This document shows positions 50,901-62,900 of a stretch of 64,000 bases of DNA, one piece after another. The first letter of the stretch is position 1. Each line of letters starts with the position of its first letter. The DNA is from Mimachlamys varia (Eukaryota; Mollusca; Bivalvia; Pectinida; Pectinidae). Under the pieces are notes generated by a model. The model had not been told where the DNA came from, ran no database searches, and was given only the letters and a program-made list of their open reading frames with translations. Where the stretch lies: the NCBI GenBank assembly GCA_947623455.1, contig OX392527.1, forward strand, positions 64,989,115 to 65,053,114, written 5' to 3'. The position numbers and the translations under genes were made by a program.

Positions 50901-53900
50901 TTTGTCTTTCGGTCCCGAGTCAAAGATACAGCTTATGTTTTAAGACACCGAACATGTAATCTATTTATCAAGCATCAATCATGAAAATAAAAATATCAAA
51001 TATATTCGGGATATCTTGTCAAAAACGTCTTTCCAATGCTGTCGTCAGGCGTATGAACATATGCGATTAGCTGTCAAAGTGAAACTAGATGCGTACGCCT
51101 TGAAGTATTCCCCGAGAAAATGTAGTTCCTAACTAATCATGTGATTAACATTATTTTATTAACTTGATGTAAAGTAATATGTGTATCGTAATGCAACACT
51201 TCAAAATTTACGATATGTGAGTTCGTTTACTTCATATGGAAACCAAAGTTCAAAGTGCAATGTACGAATAGCCTATTTAAGATTAATTTACCAATTCTTG
51301 CTTCTGTTTGAACTTCATCTGTTGAATCCTGGCTCTCATCTTGAATAATCCCACTCTCTCTTCTGGAGTGAGATCAGAGTCTTCCGCCAGGAGGTAGGCT
51401 TCGTCCCTATTGACACGTGCCATAAAGTCCACGTACAGTCGCGCGTCTGCTGTAGTCTGGATTGACAGTGCCTCGTAGGTGTCAGGGAGTTCTGGGGGTA
51501 CTGTCACATGGATAAGACTGTCAACTAGTTCAAACAGCGCTGCAGAGGAAGGAATGTGTTCCATTAGTTCCGTAAAACAAAAAGTTACAAGGAGCGTTTT
51601 ACAGACGAAATTGAGATACAAATGATTTTCGGAAAGGATATCTATATTTATATATAACAGTGAAACAACTCAAAAGAAAAAAACATTTCTGAACATTTTG
51701 CATGTTTATAGTTAATTATTTTATAAAAATACTTTTCAACTGTTTTAGAAATATTTTAATCTAAAGAAAATCATATGTAGGCAAACAGTCGCTTTATCAA
51801 GTTCAATGAGATAACCGATCAATTCAGACAAACAGCACACCAAACCCAAAAAATGTTATCAATATAGTTTTAAATTCGTTGCACTTTCAGGCGATCGGAC
51901 CCGGTAATGTCACTATCTCTAAACTTTCTTGTTATCCCGTTAAAATCGCCTTTTTATGAGTAAATATCTGAAAAGGGGGAGGCCTGCCTGGGAAAAACCA
52001 GATGGTTGTTATTAAATCATCTAATAGTTACGGTAATTAAATAAAATAATAATATAAAATAAAAATGAAATAAAATGGAGAGAAACTCACTGCCAGCAGC
52101 TGTTTCTATGTTCGGATCAGACTTTCCGAAGAAATCATTCAGCTTAATGTCTGTTAGGTTGGTGTAGCCGTTGGTGAGCGTCGCCAAGGCCTCAGCGGCA
52201 TTTATCTGTTCAAAAACACAGGAAAACAGCCATTTGTGAAAACAATCATCAACTTAAAAAGATAAAAGATGTATGTGTAAAAGTGATATCGGCTGGAGTC
52301 TTTTTTAACTAATTTACTACTGAAGTTTTGCAATCAACTATTCCACCCTTTGAAATGGGAAAGCTTGGATGTGTCTTCAAAGGTGAAAGAGTTAAATAAA
52401 CTAGAGAATACCGAAGCATTAACAAAATCATAATCCGAACTTAAAATCGTTTAAACCAGAGGCAAAAAATAAACAAAGGAAAGATTTACATGGAGACCCT
52501 TGTAAAAGTACAGGAGTATAAGAACAGGTGTTCAGGAAGAGTAAGGGTCTTCTGCTTCATCTACGACACCCGCCATGTAAATCTTGGTTACATCCAAGTA
52601 AACATCAATTTCTCAAAATGAGAACCGAGTACCATTGTCAATCACAATTAACAAGTAAATACACTTATAAGCATACTCAAAAACGTCCATCCTCATATCA
52701 CTTTCAGATACAGAATATTTCTCAACGAGACAAAGATGGCGACCTTAAAACTTATCCATAGTTCTGATCAACTTGTATCTCTCGAATCCCCGTGTTGTTA
52801 GTTTGTTTGTTAGCAGTCGACACCGATCACGAAAATCACGATATTTAGAGAAAGCCCTAGAATATCGAATAAACTGCGACATGTAAACACCATAAGTTGG
52901 AGAATTATGGATGTTACTATCAAGAAATGGAAAGTTCACGGTCGGAAAATTGAAGTCATCACGTTAATCGTATAGCTTAGTAGTAAGTCTACTCCAAATG
53001 ATTACTTGTTAAAGTCTCGCTCTCCTTCAGTTGTTGCCATGGAAACCAATATCTACCAGCAACCGATATGATTTCTCTTTTCTGACGATTGCAAAAGTTA
53101 CCGATTTCATATGATAAATTAAATCTTCCAATAATTATTTGGACAGTACAAACAAAAAAATAAACAAAAATAGTGAAAAACATAATAAATATAAATAAAT
53201 CAAAGCAAAACAAACACAACAGCTTTTCGAACTTACCGCAGACGCACTTGATGTTATCAGTGGGTCGCTGATGGCGTTAGAAAAGGCGGTAGCTGCGGTC
53301 ATGATTGTGAAGTAAGTTGTAACATTAGCCTGGCTTAGGGCTGCTGTCATCTCATTGGTCAGATTATCCAGTGCCTTGGTTGAAAAAAAAATTGAATTTG
53401 TTTAAGGAAGAGAGAAAATAAATATGATTCAATATCTTATCATGGGTTTGTCGCCCCATGTGTGGTGTGTGATTACAGTATTTAAGCTCTCTAGTGATTA
53501 AGTTTAACCACATACAAATACATCTTTCTAGTCATATGTTGCCTGTACATTATGTAGGATATGAAGAAGAACCCTTTAATATGCTCATAAGTATACCTAA
53601 TTGTTGTGAATGAGAATGATTTCTCAGTTCTTACTTTGAAGACGTGAAATTTACTTTGATGTGGTGTCGGCGATGAAGCGGTGGACACTTACACTTTTGG
53701 AGCACCTGGTCTTAATCGATTTTGAGTTCGGAATATGGTTTTGTTGAAATTTGATGTAATGAATGCTTTGAATTTTCCAATGTTAACTCACAGGACGAGA
53801 ACAGATCTTCCGCGACTACAATGAGACGAATTAACTTCCTTTTGGGAATTATTGGTTCTTGGTTCGGCGGCAAAATGTCATTAAAAACATACGGGAGAAC

Positions 53901-56900
53901 GAATATTTAAATCATTTCTTCGTCACATTTTGTTTCTATAGACAAATGTCTCGTTCTTCTCTTCTCGATATATTCTAACGATCTTATACCGTTACACTCA
54001 AATTTAATGCATACGCGTATTATTACAGGTTCTCACTATGATAAATTTTGAACTTCATAATTCTTTCTGTTAAAAGCAATAAATAGAAACTGTATTTCAC
54101 GCAATCGCTATTAAGCGGAAAGCTTTCAGAGCTAAACATCGCTGAAATAAGATGACCGCAAAGATATGTACGAGCACAGTATACTTTTATTTACGGCACG
54201 AATCACGTGTTGAATTACAATGGAGGAATCCGTGCTTCATTGAATCAAACATGGCAGATAAGTACAGACTAAAACTGGCATCCGTAGCATAATATTCTTT
54301 AAATCATTTAGTGATCTTGACCTTGGGGTCATCTTACATAAATTGGAACGCTCGAAATATTTTGGATCTTTCATTTCATATTAAAGCTGGAAACTCCCTT
54401 AAAAGGGTCGAAGTATGAAATTAAAATGCTGATGTACAACTAACTGATACATGTATACTGATCATTGTAGTGAATTTTCAATAAAATCTGCCTGTTATTT
54501 GAGGTGGAGATCGTTAGACAAGCTACTGCGGACGACAGACAGACAAACATACAGACACATAGACATGCTGATTCCATGTTATCCCCTTTAGTAGTACTTT
54601 GTTGCAGGAGTGTAACTATACGTACAGCGACGACGGCGTTTTGGACTTTGTCCACTTGAATCTCCAGCAGGTTGTCCAAGAGCTCCTGATAGGGAATGGT
54701 GTCGTTACCAAAATCATTGACGTCAATCATGCCAGCGCTCCATTGCAATGGCTGTTCTCCAAGTTCAAAGTTGGACAGCGTGGTGTCATTCTCGAACTTA
54801 TAGTCCGCCACCTATTTAATGAGAAAACATTTCAATCAAGAATTGTAAATGATTTCGAACATGATGATAGTTTTAAGTTATTTTAAAATGCATTTTTATA
54901 CATATATATACAGTAAAAGACGGCCGACATCATAAAAGATACAATTGTCACATTTAAAAACCAATTTAATTTAGTCCAAACATAATTGACTCGCATTTTC
55001 CCAAACACATGTCGAAATTTCGACATTATCTCTAGACCCTGCAACTTTTGGTCAAGGCAAAAGTTTGCTCAAAATTCGAAAATCATTGAATTCATTAGTG
55101 GGTTTCAAACATTTTATTCTAATTTACATTAACAGCAGCTACCAGTTGTTCGCTCCTGGTTTGAAACTCACTATCCTACTTGCTGTATCGTATAGACTTT
55201 GTCTGTAGATGTTTAGTGACTTTCTATTGATTTACTTAAGTTATGAAATCTTACTATTCATGAATATATTTTCCTCCCTCAACAATGCCATCTTAATCAT
55301 CAACAACCTATTGAACGAAATAAGTACTACTTAAGGGACAACGGCAAAAATATTTACGCAATAATTAGTTAATCAGCTTATTTGGCATGTTAATTTTTAT
55401 CTTTTTATTTATTCCTTTTTTTTATTTTTTATTTTTTTTATTTATTTATTTTATATTTATTTATATTAAATTTTTTTTCACTTTTATTATATTTTTTTAC
55501 TTTTATTAACTAAAAAAAGTGGGGGACTTATTGTTTCTATTATTATCCTTATTTTCTTCTGCTGTTTGGTGTCCGCAGTTTTTCTCCGGAACTATAAGTT
55601 GGATTCCGATGAAACTTCACAAATGTATTCGTGACGGACTTAACGATAAAAATAGATATGTCTCGTGACGTCATTTGAAATGGCTGTCATTTTCTAGGAG
55701 GCTTCTGATTGCCAAAACATCGATATTCTCCGGTTATGAGGAAATAGAAGTGTACCTGTAAAATGACATCACGAATAAAAAACCCTAACTTGCGTTTCAC
55801 GATTCAATAAAACGGCCGCCATTTCCCCGCTTATGATTTGTAGAAATTAAGATATTGTTCGATTTCGTTCAAATGCTATTAAACAAAATGGTTGCCGCTT
55901 CCTGGCCGCTGATTGGTGGGAATTTAAATATTGTCTGATTTTTATTAAACTTGGTATGTACATGTATTTCAGCACTGCGGACCGAACTATGGGGTTTCGG
56001 AGGACTTCTGTAATTGTCCCCCATTACAATCTGTACTTGTTAATTATGATTATTATTTTCACGTTAACATTTTAACGTTACAGATACCTTTAATCGGACA
56101 TTTCCGCATAGGCTTCAAGTATAGGATAAAAGATATATATTGACCTCGGCTTATTCAATATTACAGTATATCTTACCATTTGGTTAAGGACCGATGCTAT
56201 TGACTCAGCGTATTGCAGGATGATATTGGGATCGTTGGAGAGGCGCGCTTCCACCAGATTGTCAAGGACAAAGTTCTGTGTAGCCTCTTGGATATCCTCT
56301 GTAGGCATTGTGTCGTTAATAATCGGCGGCTGAGTCACCTGTAATAAACTTGGAGTTAAAACGCAGTATCTTTATAATTATAATAATATACAGCATTTAT
56401 ATAGCGCTTAATATAATTGAAGAGTTACTTGAAAGCATTTTACAAAATATGATAGTATTTTTGAACAAAAAGATTTATAAACATCATACATTTAGCAAGA
56501 ATACATTCATCACAATATCCATATAAATACATAAATAAAGGGTGTTGATAATGAAGAGAGTATGTTTATGATGGCCCTGCAGAGATCCTAAAACACATAT
56601 ATAAGGTGGTTCTAAAAATACATGTAATTCTGGGATTTGGCAAGAACTTAGCCGAAACTCTCTCCAAAACACAGGTTCCCATAGGCCTAATGTTACTCAC
56701 CGTCACTGGCAGGACGATTTCGGTAAAGCCGTGGAATACGTCAGTGATTCGTACTATAATCTCAGTCGTATAGTTGTTGGCAGGGTCCCCTACGTTTAGC
56801 ACTGCTTTTACGATAGACTCCGCTGTCAACACAAACAAACATGCTCCAAATAATGTGATATTTATTCTGGACATATTACGGAGATTTTCGCCTATTGAAA

Positions 56901-59900
56901 CCTTCGCCTTTCGCTCAAGAACTAAGTTTTTCATCCGTGTTTATTTCACTCTTCATTGTCAGTAGCATGTTGTATATACAATCAAATCTCCCTATATCGG
57001 ATGGTATAACTTTAAGACCTTAATTTGAAGTATCTCTCACTCAACTCGGATAAATCGTTGTTTTATCAATGTACAATTGTATAAAACAGTTCGACTGCAA
57101 TGTTGAATTAAATTTGCTGTATTGGTAAATTTCTCGCCCATTAAAGAGGGGGAAATCAAATTTCAGTGAGTATTTAACAATAAAAGATCTGAATGTTTGA
57201 TTAATTAAATTCTTTATATTGCTTTTATGTTCGTGTGATACTAATTTGGTGTGATTCGCAATGATGACAGAAATGTTTTTATTTTATCGCTATGGTAATG
57301 GTAAATGGTAATATTTCTCCGATTTACACCCTTACTCAAAAGATCATTTAAAACATTGTTTTGACTTTGGTCGCCATTCCGTCAAAATTAGGGATAGAGA
57401 TACAGACCTGCATTTCGGTGTGATGTTGTCTGACTTTACTATTTAGGTCATATTATTATTAGACGACGATCCACAATTTTATAATGAAAGTCAAAGTGCG
57501 TTGTACGACCGACATTGCAGAACCTTGTCTAAAATCAGGGAAATAAACAAAATCACACGGTACTTCTTGGTTGTCAGCGGAGTGTTTCTGTCATACTGAC
57601 ACACCTATTAATTATTATACATGTATACTTGGGGGAATATATCCCTATTCTTGTTCTCAGAAAGCACAAATATGTTTTCGGAGTTGAATTTTCTTTTGGA
57701 ATGTACATGTATCGTTTGCAAAAGAAAAATAGGAAAAAATTAAAAGGGTCACATCGAGAAATAATTACACATCTATTGCAAAAGGCTAGATGAAGCTTTT
57801 CCAATAGCATTGTGACGTCATCATGCTTATGGCATCATAATTGTAGCGTTGGGGATGCACTGCTCTACTGTCACCAGTGACTGGATTTCCCTGACGTTGA
57901 ACCACGCTTTGACTATTGTTATATGTGTATGTCTGCATCAACTGTGCGTTGGTCAACACAAAATGTAAATATAAATTTTGGTTGTTATTTTTTTTATATT
58001 AATTGGTGTGTAACATACATTGGCATACCTACCCATTCCACTTGTAGTTGCACCAATGTATGTTACACACCAATGAATGTCAAACTATGACATCCAATCA
58101 TTAAATGATCAACAGCTACGTACACGCCATGCCAATGACGGAGAAAATCGGTTGTGTAGAGGAAGGCGTCATTCGTTTCTGATAGACGTTGTACTTAAGA
58201 GGTTCGTTCCTGTCAGTTTCCGGAGTTCCCCTCTGGAGCCGTATACCTTCGTCTAGCATGTTGACACACTCAATGGTAAATACAGTGACGGCTGCGTCCC
58301 CTGAAAGTCACCACATCGACAGCTTTAAAATGACATAATCAATTGTAGTTTTGGACATTTTATTTACACACAGTCCAATGAACCAATACATACAAGCCGC
58401 ACAATCTCTATTAAACATATTTAAAACAAAAACGCAAAGTAATTGACCTCATATTCAGTGACTATTTCTGACTTATCTCAGTTCGTGACGTTATTATAAC
58501 GAATGGTATTACGGGGTATGTATTTTAACAAGTAATTATTCCATACATGCAGAGCGTCAATAGGAAAAAAACATTCATATTTCTACAAGAAATTCCAATA
58601 TGGAATATTTATATTAAAAGAATAACCGAATTCACACCTATCGGCGCAACAATGAATGGATGCACTCATAATACTTGCTGTAGAAAACAATATACACAAA
58701 GTTTAGTAAACAGAATCACATTTCAGCGGAATGTTTTTAGTGCGACCGTCGCTAAAATAAGAGAACCACTAAAATATTTACGTGAACAGTCCTGTAGAAG
58801 GGAAGACAAGTTCCTCACATACCTTCACCGGGGTCAATCGTGCACGTGCCGCCGTAGGGTGGATGGTTGACCGAAGCAACATAGGACGCTGACGCCGAAT
58901 GAGGGTTACCACTCTTTGTTACCGTGTTGGTAAACCGCAATATGTCGCCAAATACCAGCGTATCTGGTTTGATACTCAGCGTGTCACCGTCAAGGCCTGT
59001 AGATTGGAACAACAGTATCCGTGACTATCATAGAGTTTAACATGTTACGAACAAACAGAAGACTTCAAAGGGATGTGGGAGTCAAATATAAAGTTATTAC
59101 CAAAGGAATGAATAAAAAGGGTTTAATAAGAACGAAATACATTGTAGATCCAAATGAAAGACAAAAAATGCATTCTCCAGTCCTTTGCGAAGGCATATGT
59201 TTTCAATGAATTCCTATCGAATGTGTGCGGCGCAAGAATGACAAAATGTCCAGTGTTATTGCAGTTATTTTTTGTAAATTTATTAAAGATGATTGAATAT
59301 TTGTTTTACCCGAGGGTGAGCACATGTTTTTGTTGGTACTGACCTGTGTCCAATATTGCGGCCAAGCTCGGATAGGCTTCGTACAGACCCGTGACGTCAT
59401 TGAATTTGTCGACCTGCCAAAGATACGTGGTCTTGTCCGGCTCACACTCCGGACACAAACTCTCCAGAATCAGCTTGGTGTCCTGTGCTATCTTTGACAA
59501 ACAGTTCCGTAGACAGCTAACAAGGCAATGATAAAGATATAGCGTCATAGTAAGGGCAACAGGCTAGCAAGGCAATGATAAAGATGAAGCGTCATAGTAA
59601 GGGCAAGCAGTAGATACTTGATACCAGGCAATGATAAAGATGAAGCATCATAATAAGGACAAGCAGTTGATACAAGGCAATGATAAAGATGAAGCGTCAT
59701 AATAAGGACAAGCAGTTGATACAAGGCAATGGTAAAGATGTAGCGTCATAGTAAGGACAAGCAGTTGATACAAGGCAATGATAAAGATGTAGCGTCATAG
59801 TAAGGGCAAGCAGTTGATACCTGATACAAGGCAATGATAAAGATGTAGCGTAATAGTAAGGGCAAGCAGTTGATACCTGATACAAGGCAACGATAAAGAT

Positions 59901-62900
59901 GTAGCGTCATAGTAAAGGCAAGCAGTTGATATTTGATACAAGGCAACGATAAAGATGAAGCGTCATAGTAAGGGCAAGCAGTTGATACTTGATACAAGGT
60001 AATGATAAAGATGTAGCGTCATAGTAAAGGCAAGCAGTTGATATTTGATACAAGGCAATGATAAAGATGAAGCGTCATAGTAAGGGCAAGCAGTTGATAC
60101 TTGATACAAGGTAATGATAAAGATGTAGCGTCATAGTAAAGGCAAGCAGTTGATATTTGATACAAGGCAACGATAAAGATGTAGCGTAAAAGTAAGGGCA
60201 AGCAGATATTTGATACAGGTAATGATAAAGATGTAGCGTCATAGTAAGGGCAAGCAGTTGATACTTGATACAAGGCAATGGTAAAGATAGCGTCATACTG
60301 AGGGAAAGCAGTTGATACTTTATACAAGGCAATGATAAAGATGTAACGTCATACTGAGGGCAAGCAGTTGATACTTGATACAAGGCAATGATAAAGATGT
60401 AGCGTCATAGTAAGGGCAAGCAGTTGATATTTAATTCAAGGTAATGATAAAGATGTAGCGTCATAGTAAGGGCAAGTAGTTGATATTGATACAAGGTAAT
60501 GATAAAGATGTAGCGTCATAGTAAGGGCAAGCAGTTGATACTTGATACAAGGCAATGGTAATGATGTAGCGTCCTAGTAAGGGCAAGCAGTTGATATTTA
60601 ATTCAAGGTAATGATAAAGATGTAGCGTCATAGTAAGGGCAAGCAGTTGATATTTGATACAAGGCAATGATAAAGATGTAGCGTAAAAGTAAGGGCAAGC
60701 AGATATTTGATACAGGTAATGATAAAGATGTAGCGTCATAGTAAGGGCAAGCAGTTGATACTTGATACAAGGCAATGGTAAAGATAGCGTCATACTGAGG
60801 GAAAGCAGTTGATACTTTATACAAGGCAATGATAAAGATGTAACGTCATACTGAGGGCAAGCAGTTGATACTTGATACAAGGCAATGATAAAGATGTAGC
60901 GTCATAGTAAGGGCAAGCAGTTGATATTTAATTCAAGGTAATGATAAAGATGTAGCGTCATAGTAAGGGCAAGTAGTTGATATTGATACAAGGTAATGAT
61001 AAAGATGTAGCGTCATAGTAAGGGCAAGCAGTTGATACTTGATACAAGGCAATGGTAATGATGTAGCGTCCTAGTAAGGGCAAGCAGTTGATATTTAATT
61101 CAAGGTAATGATAAAGATGTAGCGTCATAGTAAGGGCAAGCAGTCGATACTTGATACAAGGTAATGATAAAGATGTAGCTTCATAGTAAGGGCAAGCAGT
61201 TGATACTTGATACAAGGTAATGATAAAGATGTAGCGTCATAGTAAGGGCAAGCAGTCGATACTTGATACAAGGTAATGATAAAGATGTAGCTTCATAGTA
61301 AGGGCAAGCAGTCGATACTTGATACAAGGTAATGATAAAGATGTAGCTTCATAGTAAGGGCAAGCAGTTGATACAAGGCAACGGTAAAGATGTAGCGTCA
61401 TAGTAAGGGCAGGCAGTTGATACTTGATACAAGGCAATGATAAAGATGTAGCGTCATAGTAAGGGCAAGCAGTTGATACTTGATACAAGGCAATGATAAA
61501 GATGTAGCGTCATAGTAAGGGCAAGCAGTTGATACCTGATACAAGGCAACGGTAAAGATGTAGCGTCATAGTAAGGGCAAGCAGTTGATACTTGTTGTGG
61601 AAGCTCTGTGAAAAACTACGGACACGTGTAAAGCATCTTACGCGAGTGTCGATGTAATATGGCATTTACTCAACGAGTTTAGTAAATGATATTACATTGA
61701 TACAAGTATAAGATTGTATTTATCACATAACTTATATTCATTCTCTATAAAACAGGCAATTTTCTACTTTGGTGGTACGAATTTCACTCCCGAAACAATC
61801 ATATGACGTCATTTGATTATGACGTCACAATAGTGTTGTTACACGTGTGTACTACCATATTTATGACATGGCCGTATACCATGACTGAACGGATCAGTTA
61901 TGTGATAAATTTTAATCAGCATTGAGTGATAAAAAGATAAGTAAGCGAAGACTCAATAGATATAGCCCCACTCATCCTTTGACCTTGACTCTGACCCTTT
62001 ATCATTGACCTTTGATTTGCATAATTCATTCAATTGTAGATCGCAGTGTCATTCAATGACAAAATTACATATTTAATTTTCTGATCCTGATTTCTTTTTT
62101 AAGGTTATAATTACAATCTTATCCTCTCAAAGATTCCATAGGGGAGGGTAAAAGAGACATAAGTAGAACGCATTTTTAGTTTTGATATAATTTCACTTTA
62201 CTGGAATACTGGAATAATTCGAAGTGTTCCTGCTGCCCGCCGACCTCGAAATACCGAGGTTCGACTCTACTTACTTGATTGATATGGTGGGTGGCGTGGT
62301 TGGCATTATGTATATTCCCTGGATTGCCTCTGCTCTCCTAGGGTCTCCACCTTTTGATAATTCTACCGAAAACAAGTACCAGTTGGAATCTGCTACTGCC
62401 GCCGCATCAAACGGTATCACCCCATTAGTAGGCCAGCCTGGATCGGAACAATCAGTGCCAATTGTGTTTAGGTCTATGCTTATATTCTGCGACTGAAACT
62501 CTGCCACCAGGGCGGACATTTGCGTTTCCGAAGAGGTAGTTTTGCGGCAACCCCAGGTGTATGTAAACGGTATCCACTGCATGAACGTTAAAGGATCATA
62601 AGACGCGTCTTTAGAGTTGATCTGTATGACAGCATCGTTAGCAATGTTCCGTGTAGAGCCTCCAGCTATACCAGCTATGAACGGCGGCAACATGAAGTTA
62701 GCATACACATAGTCTATTATGTAGCCACCCTCTATATCGGTGAGGTTAAATAGGAATTGGACCTTGTAGAGACCGGTTGCCATGCTCATCTTTCCAAAAG
62801 TGATTGTGACGGCATTCGGTTGGTTATAAGGTTTCTCAAAGAACGTCTGAAGGACGAGGTCGTTGACGTCGTTGTTTCGTACCATCCAGAGCGTCCACCA

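Noticed and set aside
57780..57960. Minus-strand open stretch considered as an extra exon between exons 4 and 5
   Set aside because: Exons 4 and 5 join in phase and give a continuous REJ sequence without it. The stretch has no clear donor and two competing frames.
59697..61488. Minus-strand cysteine/leucine-rich peptides (STACPYYDATSLSLPC type) as part of the PKD1-like protein
   Set aside because: They come from the intronic 56-bp array. Exon 1 joins exon 2 in phase across it, and no donor is associated with these frames.
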